Source: Thermosediminibacteraceae bacterium
GTDB taxonomy: Bacteria; Bacillota; Thermosediminibacteria; Thermosediminibacterales; Thermosediminibacteraceae
Direction: 5' to 3'
Length of the DNA: 64,000 nt
Assembly (NCBI GenBank): GCA_021890755.1
Contig: JAKKUQ010000001.1
Span: 1 to 64,000 of the forward strand
Part shown: positions 7,874 to 16,543 of the stretch, piece after piece
How positions within the stretch are numbered: position 1 is the stretch's first letter
Layout of the letters: each line of letters begins with the position of its first letter
Notes under the pieces: generated by a model
Seen by the model: the letters and a program-made list of their open reading frames with translations, nothing else
Database searches by the model: none
Told to the model about the DNA's origin: nothing
Program-made: the position numbers and the translations under genes

Positions 7874-9613
7874 TTATTTTTTCTCTCCATTCATCCTCTT
7901 TTTGTTGAATATCTCTAACAACTGGGAAAGCGGCCGGGTGTTTACTACGTCCTCTTTTTCAAGCCAACCCCTTCTTGCAACCCATACCCCATATTTTATG
8001 TCCTTGAGACCTTCAAGCTCATGGGTATCGGTATTGATAACCAATTTTACACCCATCTCTTTCGCTTTTCTTGCAAGGTTATCATTCAAATCCAGCCGGT
8101 CTGGCGTAGAGTTAATCTCTAGCAAGGTATTTGTTTCGGCAGCTGTCTTTAGAATAACATCAATATCCACGTCATAAGATTCCCTTTTACCCAATATCCT
8201 CCCTGTAGGATGAGCAATTATGTTCACGTAAGGGTTATACATAGCTTTTACAATTCGTTGGGTTATCTTCTCCCGATCCTGACCAAAACCACTGTGAATG
8301 GAAGCGATTACAACATCAAGCTCTTTCAGTACATCGTCGTCAAAGTCCAAAAGATCATTGGTCAATATGTCTACTTCTATGCCTGTCAATATTTTAATAC
8401 CCTGTATTTCTTTGTTTAGTTTTTTAATAAGCTCTATCTGCTTAAACAATCGTTCCTCATCCAACCCTCGTGCAACCTTCAAAGATTTTGAATGGTCAGT
8501 AATAGCTACGTATTCATATCCCATTTCCCTGGCTTTTGCCGCAATTTCTTCTATAGAATTCATACCGTCGCTCCAATTGCTGTGTATGTGAAGGTCACCT
8601 CTTATATCGCCAACTTCAATGGAATTTGGGAGTTTATCCTCCAATGCGGCCTCTATTTCGCCCTTGTTCTCCCTAAGCTCGGGAATTATAAAGGGCATTT
8701 TGAGCAATCCATAAATCTCTTCTTCACTTTCGGGATAAAAAAGTTCACCGCTTTCTTTTTTGACAACGCAACTTTCGTCAAACTCCAAACCTTTCTTTTG
8801 GGCTATTTCGAATAACTTTGCGTTGTGTTCTCTGCTGCCAGTATAATAATGAAGAGCAATCCAAAAAGACCGCGGTTCAACCACCCGGACGTTCACTCGT
8901 ATTCCGAGATCTAACAATACACTCAGCCTGTTTTCGTCCCGCTTTAAAACTTCAGCTATCCTAGGATAAGCGAGTACTACATCAGCTATTTCCACTGGAT
9001 CCTTTGACGAAACAATAATATCAAGATCGCTTATTAGTTCCTCTTTCCTCCGCAAGCTCCCGGCTACGTCTACTTTATCCACAGCAGAGTAAGAACGCAG
9101 TATTTCTAATATTTCATCCGCAACATAAAAAGCCGTAGATAATAGCATTTTACCCATTTTTCCCTTTAGCATCTGTATTCCTTTCAAAATACTCTGTTCC
9201 GTTTTCACACCTATTCCCGGCAATCCTCTTAATTTACGTTGCTTTGCCGCCTGTTCTAGCTCATCAATCGTAGTTATTCCCAGTGCCTCGTAAATTGTCC
9301 TTATCCTCTTTGCTCCAAGCCCGGGAATCTTTAGCATTTCAACAAGCCCTCTCGGGATTTCCTTTTTAAGTTTTTCATAGTAAGCGCATGTACCACTAGT
9401 TACAATCTCCCTTATCTTGCCTTCCAGAGCTTTCCCAATTCCTTCTATATTTGCGAGGGACGAAGTTTCTATTAAGCTTTCAATGTCTTCTGAAAGGTTT
9501 GCAATGGCCCGGGCGGCTTTGCGGTATGCCCTCACTTTAAAAAAGTTTTCTCCTTTTATTTCCAGCATATCCGCAATATCTGAAAAGATGATGGATACAA
9601 TATAATTCTTCAT
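7874..9613 (-). CDS. polX: Family X DNA polymerase with PHP domain (PolX); third catalytic Asp replaced by Asn
   Basis: 579 residues, the normal length of bacterial PolX. Two helix-hairpin-helix regions (about 54-70 and 92-140) precede a nucleotidyltransferase palm with GSLRR (185-189) and the first two catalytic aspartates in SDLDIIV (D196, D198). The third metal-binding Asp, in the family context VDLRVV, is here Asn (GIRVNVRVV, N241; codon AAC). The PHP domain (from about 338) keeps its metal ligands: DLHIHSNWSDG, ITDHSK, GIEVDI, SIHSGF, IAHPTG and NTDTHE. PolX normally fills short gaps in base-excision repair, with PHP-dependent exonuclease or AP endonuclease activity. Polymerase activity may be weak or lost here; nuclease activity should persist. 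That is inference. Confidence 0.9.
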   Translation of the reverse strand: MKNYIVSIIFSDIADMLEIKGENFFKVRAYRKAARAIANLSEDIESLIETSSLANIEGIGKALEGKIREIVTSGTCAYYEKLKKEIPRGLVEMLKIPGLGAKRIRTIYEALGITTIDELEQAAKQRKLRGLPGIGVKTEQSILKGIQMLKGKMGKMLLSTAFYVADEILEILRSYSAVDKVDVAGSLRRKEELISDLDIIVSSKDPVEIADVVLAYPRIAEVLKRDENRLSVLLDLGIRVNVRVVEPRSFWIALHYYTGSREHNAKLFEIAQKKGLEFDESCVVKKESGELFYPESEEEIYGLLKMPFIIPELRENKGEIEAALEDKLPNSIEVGDIRGDLHIHSNWSDGMNSIEEIAAKAREMGYEYVAITDHSKSLKVARGLDEERLFKQIELIKKLNKEIQGIKILTGIEVDILTNDLLDFDDDVLKELDVVIASIHSGFGQDREKITQRIVKAMYNPYVNIIAHPTGRILGKRESYDVDIDVILKTAAETNTLLEINSTPDRLDLNDNLARKAKEMGVKLVINTDTHELEGLKDIKYGVWVARRGWLEKEDVVNTRPLSQLLEIFNKKRMNGEKK

Positions 9614-9633
9614 ACCCTTTTACAACTCCGCAT

Positions 9634-9900
9634 TTAATTATTTTTTTCTTCCTCAAAAAGTTCCAGGAATTCATCGTATTCGGCTTTTATTTTGAAATAT
9701 TCGTCGGCTATGTTGAGTGCTGTCAAAACCGCTAAATTAACTCGGCTAAGTCTAGGATTCACCTTTGAAAGCAATTTCATTTTTTGGTCCACATAATTCG
9801 CTAGCTGCCTTATGTATTCTTCCGATGCTGACCCCTTTATATAATAATCTTCACCACAGATCTCGACTTTTACCCTTGTTACATCAGCCTCTTTTTCCAT
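9634..9900 (-). CDS. zapA: Cell division protein ZapA
   Basis: 88 residues. ZapA is a small cytoplasmic protein that binds and cross-links FtsZ filaments at the division ring. The N-terminal part (KVEICGEDYYIKGSASEEYI) is the ZapA globular head, followed by the typical YVDQKMKLLSK and NLAVLTALNIADEYFK stretches that lead into the coiled-coil tail (about 60-88). It is translated between pheT and polX. In many Firmicutes zapA sits between pheT and polX/mutS2, as here. Confidence 0.9.
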   Translation of the reverse strand: MEKEADVTRVKVEICGEDYYIKGSASEEYIRQLANYVDQKMKLLSKVNPRLSRVNLAVLTALNIADEYFKIKAEYDEFLELFEEEKNN

Positions 9901-9919
9901 CTTTTTTCCTCCTCGCTCT

Positions 9920-12322
9920 CTACTCCCTCAAGCGGCCATTGAATCGCTCCAGTATGTGCTGAGTTATTTTACAGTGTAGACTGTTTATCTCATCATCAGT
10001 CAACGTCCTGTCTTTTGCTCTATAGGTTAGTGAAAATGCAAGACTCTTATAACCTTCCGGTATCTGCTCTCCTCTGTATATGTCAAAAAGCTCTACACTT
10101 TCTAGTAAGTCTCCCCCTATTTCCTTGATAGCTTCTATTATACTACCTGCAGTTACGCTTTCTTCAACGACTATAGCTACGTCCCTGTCAGCAGCCGGGA
10201 ACTTAGGAAGCGGCTGGAATTTGACTTCGGTTACAGCTTTATCTAACAATAATTCCAGATCAAGTTCAGCTACATAAACTCTTTTATTCTCCATGGCATA
10301 ATTTTCCATTACATCAGGATGAACTTCTCCCATATAACCTGCAATTTCACCATCAATTGAAATTCTCGCCGTCCTACCTGGATGGAGAGAAAATAGCTTT
10401 GCAGGATAAAACTCAACTTTGCGCACTTTTAATTTTACTAGGAGCGTCTCAATAATTCCTTTCAGGTAGTAAAAATCGAGGTTCTCATCATAGACTGCAA
10501 GTCCCAGTTTTTTCTTCTCGACTGGTAGTTCTTTTAAAGGCAGCTGCTTTGGCAGGTAAACTGTTCCTATTTCAAAAACTTTTATGCTCTTTCTCTTTTG
10601 GTTAATGTTAAACCTTACCACCTGCAGGATTCCGTCAAGCAGGGTGGTCCTCATTATGCTGTGTTCTTCACCAAGAGGATTTATTAACCTTATTGCATCA
10701 CGCATTTCATGGTCTTTTGGTATTGCTAAAGCATCAAAAGCACCAGGACTAATAAAGGAATAAGTATAAATTTCCGAAAAACCTAAATCCACCAACGTTT
10801 GCTTAACTTCGTCTGTTAGTTTTTGAATCCGGTTTAATATGCCACAGGTAGCTATATTACTGGGCAAAGTTGATGGAATATTGTCATATCCGTAAATCCG
10901 GGCAATCTCTTCAGCCACATCGGCCTCCTGATTGATATCAGAGCGGAATGTTGGAATTATGATAAAGGTCTCACTTTCTTTATCTTCTACCTCTATACCA
11001 AGCCGCTTTAGAATCTCTACCATTTGTTCTTTTGAAATCTTCGTGCCCAACAGGGCATTTATTTTTTCTACCTTCAACGGCAATTTTCTGGGGAGAACAG
11101 GTTCGGGATATATATCGACAAATTCTTTCAATACCCTTCCTGCTCCCAACTGTTCGATAAGCTCACAGGCCCTTTCGGCTGCCATCTCCGCTAAATTCGG
11201 ATCGAGGCCTTTTTCAAAACGCGAAGATGCCTCAGTCCTTATTCCTAGTCTTCTTGACGTCCGCCGGATGTTGGCCCCTGAGAAATTAGCAGATTCCAAT
11301 AATACAGTCCGGGTTTGCGCCGTAACTTCACTGTTTGCTCCCCCCATAATACCTGCTAAAGCTACCGGACCTTTTCCATCTGCAATCACTAACGTATCTT
11401 CAGTAATCTCCCTTTCGTGCCCGTCCAGGGTAATCAGCTTCTCACCTTTTTTGCCCCTGCGCACTATTATCGAACCCTCTGCTAATTTGTCATAATCGAA
11501 GGCATGAAGCGGTTGACCTAATTCTAGCATCACATAGTTTGTGATATCTACAATGTTGTTTATTGGCCGAATTCCACAGAGTTGCAACCTCCTCTGCATC
11601 CAAAGAGGAGAGGGCTCAATTTTTACATCTTCGATTATTCTTGCTATATATCTTTTACAAAGGTCGCCGGCTTCTACCGTCACCTTTACCTTGTCAAAAA
11701 TCTTATCGCAAAATCTTTCTTTTTCAAGACCTCTAGAAAACTTCTTTAAAGAAATATTGAGGGTAGCTGCAGCCTCTCTCGCGATTCCTATGATGCTAAA
11801 ACAATCGGGTCTATTGGGGGTAAGTTCAAACTCTATCACAGCATCTTCAAGGTCTATGTACTCTTTAATATCCTTTCCAATCGGTGCATCTTCCGGCAAA
11901 ATTAAAAGTCCGTTTTTCATATCTTCCGGCAAGCCATGGTCGTCCAGCCCCAATTCCTTTGCGGAGCAAAGCATTCCTTGCGATTCTAATCCTCTTATAT
12001 TTTGGACTTTTATCTCGATACCGCCATCTATAGTCGCTCCCGGTAGAGCAACTGCCACCTTGTCGCCTTCTTTTATATTGTGAGCTCCCGTTATTATTTG
12101 GAAGACTTTGCCGCCAGTATCGACTGTTGTTATAAGTAACTTGTCAGAATTGGGGTGCTTTTTAATTTCCAGAATCTTACCTATCACTACGCCTTTTATA
12201 TCCTGTCCCACATATTCGATACCTTCAGCATTTGAGCCTGACATAGTGAGTTTTTCAGCTAATTCCTCAGCACTTCCTTTATAATCCACGTATTCTTTCA
12301 ACCATTTGAGAGGTACCCTCAT
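9920..12322 (-). CDS. pheT: Phenylalanine--tRNA ligase beta subunit
   Basis: 800 residues, full length. Together with PheS it forms the alpha2-beta2 enzyme that charges tRNA-Phe. The N-terminal EMAP-like tRNA-binding domain is seen at about 40-150 (VIGKILEIKKHPNSDKL, IITGAHNI). B3/B4 editing and B5 domains follow, and the last ~90 residues form the ferredoxin-fold anticodon-binding domain (FPAADRDVAIVV). The gene starts 15 bases after the pheS stop, with GAGGAGAA upstream of its ATG. Confidence 0.95.
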   Translation of the reverse strand: MRVPLKWLKEYVDYKGSAEELAEKLTMSGSNAEGIEYVGQDIKGVVIGKILEIKKHPNSDKLLITTVDTGGKVFQIITGAHNIKEGDKVAVALPGATIDGGIEIKVQNIRGLESQGMLCSAKELGLDDHGLPEDMKNGLLILPEDAPIGKDIKEYIDLEDAVIEFELTPNRPDCFSIIGIAREAAATLNISLKKFSRGLEKERFCDKIFDKVKVTVEAGDLCKRYIARIIEDVKIEPSPLWMQRRLQLCGIRPINNIVDITNYVMLELGQPLHAFDYDKLAEGSIIVRRGKKGEKLITLDGHEREITEDTLVIADGKGPVALAGIMGGANSEVTAQTRTVLLESANFSGANIRRTSRRLGIRTEASSRFEKGLDPNLAEMAAERACELIEQLGAGRVLKEFVDIYPEPVLPRKLPLKVEKINALLGTKISKEQMVEILKRLGIEVEDKESETFIIIPTFRSDINQEADVAEEIARIYGYDNIPSTLPSNIATCGILNRIQKLTDEVKQTLVDLGFSEIYTYSFISPGAFDALAIPKDHEMRDAIRLINPLGEEHSIMRTTLLDGILQVVRFNINQKRKSIKVFEIGTVYLPKQLPLKELPVEKKKLGLAVYDENLDFYYLKGIIETLLVKLKVRKVEFYPAKLFSLHPGRTARISIDGEIAGYMGEVHPDVMENYAMENKRVYVAELDLELLLDKAVTEVKFQPLPKFPAADRDVAIVVEESVTAGSIIEAIKEIGGDLLESVELFDIYRGEQIPEGYKSLAFSLTYRAKDRTLTDDEINSLHCKITQHILERFNGRLRE

Positions 12323-12337
12323 AAATTCTCCTCCTCA

Positions 12338-13354
12338 CTAAAACTGTTCTAAAAACCGCAGATCGTTTTCGAAAAACAATCTCATATCGCTAATACCGTA
12401 TTTTAGCATCGCAATCCTTTCTAGTCCCATTCCGAAAGCAAATCCCGTCAATTCTTCAGGGTCATATCCACTGTTTCTTAATACATTAGGATGAACCATC
12501 CCACAACCTAGTATCTCTAACCATCCCGTATAAGAGCAAACTCTACACCCTTTTCCATTACATGCGATACAAGATATATCCATTTCGGCACTGGGTTCAG
12601 TAAACGGGAAATAGCTAGGTCTAAACCGAACTTTTCGTTCTTCTCCATAAAACATCTTTGCAAAAGTTATCAAAGTACCTTTTAAATCAGCCATTGTCAC
12701 GTTTTTTCCGACCAGAAGTCCTTCGACCTGGTGAAATACGGGGGAATGGGTTGCATCCACCTCATCGGAACGATAAACCCTTCCAGGAACTATAACTTTA
12801 ATTGGCGGCTTTCGCCTCTCCATCGTCCTGACCTGAACAGGGGAGGTATGGGTCCTTAAGAGAATATCTTCTGTTATATAAAAGGTATCCTGCATGTCTC
12901 TGGCGGGGTGATCTTTGGGTATATTCAAGGCTTCAAAGTTATAGTAGTCAAGTTCTATTTCCGGTCCTTCCACTATTTCATACCCGAGCCCTAAAAAAAT
13001 TTGTTTTATTTCATCCAACACTAATGTTAACGGGTGCTTGTGTCCTATGGCCACCTTAGAGGGGATTGTTACATCAATTTCTTCTCTTTTTAGGCGTTCA
13101 TTTTTAACAATTTCCTTCAATTCGTTGGATTTTTTAGAAAATTCTTCTTCAATGACTTCTTTAATCTCGTTAGCCAATTTGCCTATTGCCGGCCTTTCTT
13201 CTGGTCTTAAATTTGCCATTCCTCTCAAAATGGCTGTGAGTTTTCCCTTTTTCCCTAAGTATTTTATTCGGATATCGTTCAATTCTTTAAGATCCCTTGC
13301 CTTTTCAATATCATGAAGAGCTTCCTCTCTCATGTTTAACAGCTCTTCCCGCAC
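12338..13354 (-). CDS. pheS: Phenylalanine--tRNA ligase alpha subunit
   Basis: About 338 residues; catalytic subunit of PheRS. An N-terminal coiled coil for tRNA binding is followed by the class II core with [49 protein letters not shown] and FTEPSAEMD, and the motif 3 region [17 protein letters not shown]. The start is taken as GTG at 13354, which has AAGGAGGT 11 bases upstream and matches the usual PheS N-terminus. A TTG at 13375 would give 345 residues but lacks a site. No T-box precedes it; instead an intrinsic terminator and a small Phe-rich gene do. Confidence 0.95.
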   Translation of the reverse strand: MREELLNMREEALHDIEKARDLKELNDIRIKYLGKKGKLTAILRGMANLRPEERPAIGKLANEIKEVIEEEFSKKSNELKEIVKNERLKREEIDVTIPSKVAIGHKHPLTLVLDEIKQIFLGLGYEIVEGPEIELDYYNFEALNIPKDHPARDMQDTFYITEDILLRTHTSPVQVRTMERRKPPIKVIVPGRVYRSDEVDATHSPVFHQVEGLLVGKNVTMADLKGTLITFAKMFYGEERKVRFRPSYFPFTEPSAEMDISCIACNGKGCRVCSYTGWLEILGCGMVHPNVLRNSGYDPEELTGFAFGMGLERIAMLKYGISDMRLFFENDLRFLEQF

Positions 13355-13386
13355 TGACTTTACTACCTCCTTCAAACATAAATTAT

Positions 13387-13419
13387 AAAAAAACTTTCGT
13401 CCCCTTTCCGGGACGAAAG
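13387..13419 (-). terminator. Intrinsic terminator or attenuator in front of pheS
   Basis: Minus strand CTTTCGTCCC / GGGACGAAAG, a perfect 10-pair stem with loop GGAAAG, followed by seven T. It lies between the yqzL-like gene and the pheS start. A competing hairpin is possible just upstream: GGGAGCG (13424-13430) could pair with CGTCCC in the 5' arm. This suggests attenuation of pheST, but is unproven. Confidence 0.75.
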
Positions 13420-13452
13420 CTTACGCTCCCCTCCTATCTATCTCTTCAAAAA

Positions 13453-13551
13453 TTACGACCTTATTGAGGAAATTAACCTTCTATATATCAAGTAGGCTGT
13501 TATCGAACCCGTAGCTTCAAAAATATTCCAGAAAAAGTCAGCGGCCAGCAC
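13453..13551 (-). CDS. yqzL: YqzL-like small protein, Phe-rich, upstream of pheST
   Basis: 32 codons from GTG at 13551 to TAA at 13453, reading VLAADFFWNIFEATGSITAY and then a basic end with two arginines. The core FFWxxFExTGSIxAYLxY matches what I recall of YqzL-like small proteins, which have no known function. GGAGAGAAAGGG precedes the start, and a good promoter lies about 35 bases upstream. Three Phe codons occur within six codons (13519-13536), and a terminator follows before pheS, so the ORF could also work as a Phe-sensing leader. The family resemblance alone would explain the Phe residues. In Bacillus yqzL sits near era and recO, not pheST. Confidence 0.65.
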   Translation of the reverse strand: MLAADFFWNIFEATGSITAYLIYRRLISSIRS

Positions 13552-13582
13552 CAGACCACGCCCTTTCTCTCCGTTTGGATTA

Positions 13583-13611
13583 ATTATAACATAGCTTCTT
13601 CTGTTTTACAA
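13583..13611 (-). promoter_or_regulatory. Promoter of the yqzL-pheST-zapA-polX-mutS2 operon
   Basis: Minus strand TTGTAA (13606-13611), 17-base spacer, TATAAT (13583-13588). It overlaps the stop codon of the upstream RNA methyltransferase gene and drives the yqzL-like ORF. Confidence 0.75.
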
Positions 13612-14403
13612 GGTAAAAGAGACACTTCGTTGACGCACCGCTTCAAACAATACGATCCCACTGGCCACTGCAACATTTAACGATTCTGCTTTACCGGGCA
13701 TGGGAATTTTTACCAATTCCGAGGATATTTCTAGTATTTCAGGAGAAACGCCCTCAGCTTCACTGCCGAACACCAGCACTATAGGGCCGGTTAAATTCGC
13801 ATCAAAATAGCTCTTATCTGCACCGAGATATGTGGTAACAATCCTGGCACCTCTTTGGGACAACTCCTTTAACACTTCCAGCAGGTCGACTCTCTCAATA
13901 ATCGGCACATGAAATATGGAACCCATGGTGGACCTCACCACCTTTGGGCTGTATACATCAGCACACCCTTTTCCTGCAAGTATTCCGTTGGCTCCTGCAG
14001 CGTCTGCTGTCCGGATTATACTTCCTATATTACCGGGATCTTTAATTCCGTCCAGAGCCACAATCAGGAAGTTTTCCTCACATAGGTCTTCCAACTCGAA
14101 AGATTTCATCCTCACAACGGCCATAATACCTTGAGGTGTTTCGGTGTCTGATAAACCTTCGTATTCTTTCCGGGGTACCATGTAGGTTTTTATCTTACCA
14201 TACTTTTTTATTTTTTCTCCGTGCCGATGCAAAAAATCATCTGATACCAGCAGAAATTCAATTGAATAGTCAGAATTCAATGCCTCTTCGGCGGCCCTGA
14301 GCCCTTCCACTATAAAGAGCCCGTGTTTTTTCCTGTAATTTTTAAGTTGTACCAGGGCTTTAATTAGTTTAATCTGTCGTTTTGAAGGCAAATCAAACAT
14401 CAT
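13606..14403 (-). CDS. SpoU/TrmH-family RNA 2'-O-methyltransferase
   Basis: 265 residues. An N-terminal substrate-binding domain (about 1-100, L30e-like) is followed by a SPOUT methyltransferase with the knot motifs NIGSIIRTADAAGANGI (about 132-148), VLVFGSEAEGVS (about 207-218) and IPMPGKAESLNVAVASGIVL (about 230-249). Family members methylate ribose in rRNA or tRNA using S-adenosylmethionine; the target here cannot be told from sequence. A homologue (YsgA) lies just upstream of pheST in Bacillus, and the same neighbourhood is kept here. GAGGG precedes two adjacent ATG codons. Confidence 0.88.
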   Translation of the reverse strand: MMFDLPSKRQIKLIKALVQLKNYRKKHGLFIVEGLRAAEEALNSDYSIEFLLVSDDFLHRHGEKIKKYGKIKTYMVPRKEYEGLSDTETPQGIMAVVRMKSFELEDLCEENFLIVALDGIKDPGNIGSIIRTADAAGANGILAGKGCADVYSPKVVRSTMGSIFHVPIIERVDLLEVLKELSQRGARIVTTYLGADKSYFDANLTGPIVLVFGSEAEGVSPEILEISSELVKIPMPGKAESLNVAVASGIVLFEAVRQRSVSFTL

Positions 14404-14409
14404 ATTCCC

Positions 14410-14493
14410 TCACTGAAGATTTGTCTTCCCAGCTTCATCGGGAACCGGATAATGCTTCCCTTCACTGGGATCTATTATGGCAAAAATTCTCAA
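14410..14493 (-). CDS. Possible 27-codon small protein between ktrA and the SpoU methyltransferase
   Basis: TTG at 14493 to TGA at 14410. The peptide begins with a hydrophobic stretch (LRIFAIIDP) and ends polar (AGKTNLQ). A purine-rich GGGGGAAAG lies directly upstream, close to the TTG. The ORF fills almost the whole gap between the two genes, and its stop is seven bases before the next ATG. I do not recognise the peptide. Chance cannot be excluded at this length, and the region also contains inverted repeats (TCCCAG/CTGGGA, GGGAA/TTCCC) that could be the real reason for its sequence. Confidence 0.3.
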   Translation of the reverse strand: MRIFAIIDPSEGKHYPVPDEAGKTNLQ

Positions 14494-14503
14494 CTTTCCC
14501 CCA

Positions 14504-15154
14504 CTAGATGTGCTTTTCAAGTTTTTCGATATCCTTATTTTGGCCAACTACTACCAGAATATCTCCTTTTTTTATGAAATCCTCAGCACCGGGAGAAACA
14601 ATCACATCTTCATTGCGCTTGATGGCCATTACGTTCAATCCGTGTTTTACCCTCATTTGCAATTCCCTCAATGTCTTATCGTACCATTCGGGCAATGCTT
14701 GGATTTCCACAATTGAAAAATCAGGAGAAAGTTCTATATAGTCAAGTATATTCGAAGCAACCAAGTTGTGAGCAACCCGTATACCCATATCCCTCTCGGG
14801 AAATACCACCCTGTCGGCCCCGATTTTATATAATACCTTGGCGTGGAGGTCGTTTTGGGCTTTAGCCACTACATATTTCAATCCCATATCTTTTAGAATC
14901 AGGGTGACCAATATGCTGGCCTGAATATCGTCACCTATGCTGACAATACCAACATCGAAGTTCCTAACCCCCAGGGCTTTTAATGTATTTTCATCCGTAG
15001 CATCGGCCTGGACCGCATGGGTTATACTATCAACCAGAGACTGTACTATTTCTTCATTGATGTCAATACCCAGCACATCATAGCCTAGCTTGTACAGCGT
15101 CTTTGCAACGCTGGATCCAAATCTGCCTAAGCCTATAACTACAAACTGTTTCAA
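14504..15154 (-). CDS. ktrA: Potassium uptake regulatory subunit, KtrA/TrkA family
   Basis: About 216 residues. A cytoplasmic RCK protein that gates the membrane subunit encoded just upstream. The Rossmann nucleotide-binding motif VIGLGRFGSSVAKTL starts about residue 6, followed by the acidic strand end GIDINEE; a C-terminal RCK_C domain (about 135-210) follows. TTG at 15154 is chosen because AGGAGG lies eight bases upstream and the product then starts MKQFVVIGLG like other KtrA proteins; a TTG at 15181 inside trkH has no site. The family binds ADP/ATP or NAD(H), and the C-terminal domain can bind cyclic di-AMP. Confidence 0.9.
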   Translation of the reverse strand: MKQFVVIGLGRFGSSVAKTLYKLGYDVLGIDINEEIVQSLVDSITHAVQADATDENTLKALGVRNFDVGIVSIGDDIQASILVTLILKDMGLKYVVAKAQNDLHAKVLYKIGADRVVFPERDMGIRVAHNLVASNILDYIELSPDFSIVEIQALPEWYDKTLRELQMRVKHGLNVMAIKRNEDVIVSPGAEDFIKKGDILVVVGQNKDIEKLEKHI

Positions 15155-15173
15155 AGCAAGTCGCCTCCTGCTA

Positions 15174-16541
15174 TTAACCAACTAATATTCTTTCTTCGGG
15201 ATGTTTCAATGGAGCTGTTTTCTTTTTGCTGGCCAGTGCCAACGCGATCGTAAGCGGACCTACCCTCCCGCTAAACATTGTTAAAATGATGAGTATCTTC
15301 CCGGCATCGCTCAGGTGAGGAGTAAGTCCCAAAGATAAACCTACAGTTCCAAAGGCAGATACTGTTTCAAAGAGTATGGTAATGAAATCGGCTTCTTCAG
15401 TTAGCGTAAGCAGGAATGAGACGGTGATTACTAGTAAAAGAGCTATTACCATTATAACGCAAGCCTTAAACACATTATCCCAGGGAATGCGCCTTTTATA
15501 TATTTCCACATCTTCCTTTGATGTAATTACTGAATATAACATCATTAAAACTAAAGCGAAAGTTGAAGTTTTTACACCGCCACCTGTAGAACCCGGTGAA
15601 GCTCCGATGAACATCAATAAAATGGTAAAGTATTTGGCAGCTAGCGACATATCAGGTTGACTTATCGTATTAAATCCTGCGGTCCTCGTTGTTACAGACT
15701 GAAAAGCTGCGGCCAGAATTTTTCCCATCGGCGAAAGTCTACCAAGGGTTTTGGGGTTTGAGTACTCGAGAGCGTATATTAAAAGGAAACCGATTACAAG
15801 TAAAAGTCCTGTCGTTGTCAGAATTACTTTTGAATGAAGGCATAGCTTATGAAATTTTCTTTTCGTGAATAAGTCGTATATTACCGAGAACCCTAGCCCT
15901 CCAAAAACAATCAAGGTCATTATCACGATATTTACCAGCGGATCCTCAACAAAAGGAGCGAGATTTTTGAAGTCTCCTATGACGTCAAATCCTGCGTTGT
16001 TAAATGCCGAGACCGCATGGAATATTCCGGCAAATATTCCCCTTGATAATCCGTAGATCCGGACAAACCGCAGAGAAAGTAAAAAAGCTCCTACTCCTTC
16101 GAATATTAAGGTTGTAAAAAGGATGTACCTTGTTAACTTCACCACCCCGGCGAGAGTCAGCTGGTTTAACGCTTCTTGCATCACCAAGCGCTCTCTCAAA
16201 GTGATCCTCTTGCCCAGGATTAAAAATATTAACGTGGCCATCGTCATGAATCCGAGGCCACCGATTTGTATGAGAAGCATAATCACAATCTGGCCAAACA
16301 GAGAATACTGATTGTAGGTGTCTACCACCACAAGTCCGGTAACACATGTCGCAGAAGTTGCCGTAAAAAGGGCGTTTAAAAACCCTACACTCTCACCGTT
16401 TTTTGAGGCCACGGGTAACGAAAGCAGTATGGCCCCAAAAAGTATAACTATTGCAAAACCTAACGCAAGTATCTTAGCAGGTCTTAATTTCAACTGAAGG
16501 CCAACTGAAAGAGCTTTAATTTTTAATCGCCTCCTAAACAT
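15174..16541 (-). CDS. ktrB: Potassium uptake membrane subunit, KtrB/TrkH family
   Basis: About 455 residues, polytopic membrane protein with the four pore-loop repeats of the Ktr/Trk family: TSATCVTGL, AFNNAGFDVIGD, VTTRTAGFNT and SAFGTVGLSLG, each with the filter glycine. It forms the K+ (or Na+-coupled K+) pathway with the RCK subunit next to it. The start is unclear. ATG at 16541 follows the T run of the rplT terminator and has no upstream site, whereas AGGAGG lies just downstream of it, nine bases before an in-frame ATT (16520). Either start leaves a 15-22 residue lead before PAKILALGF. Confidence 0.92.
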   Translation of the reverse strand: MFRRRLKIKALSVGLQLKLRPAKILALGFAIVILFGAILLSLPVASKNGESVGFLNALFTATSATCVTGLVVVDTYNQYSLFGQIVIMLLIQIGGLGFMTMATLIFLILGKRITLRERLVMQEALNQLTLAGVVKLTRYILFTTLIFEGVGAFLLSLRFVRIYGLSRGIFAGIFHAVSAFNNAGFDVIGDFKNLAPFVEDPLVNIVIMTLIVFGGLGFSVIYDLFTKRKFHKLCLHSKVILTTTGLLLVIGFLLIYALEYSNPKTLGRLSPMGKILAAAFQSVTTRTAGFNTISQPDMSLAAKYFTILLMFIGASPGSTGGGVKTSTFALVLMMLYSVITSKEDVEIYKRRIPWDNVFKACVIMVIALLLVITVSFLLTLTEEADFITILFETVSAFGTVGLSLGLTPHLSDAGKILIILTMFSGRVGPLTIALALASKKKTAPLKHPEERILVG

Positions 16542-16543
16542 TT

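Noticed and set aside
13381-13620. T-box riboswitch for pheST
   Set aside because: No AGGGTGGNACC-type sequence or stem I is present; only the small ORF and a terminator are seen.
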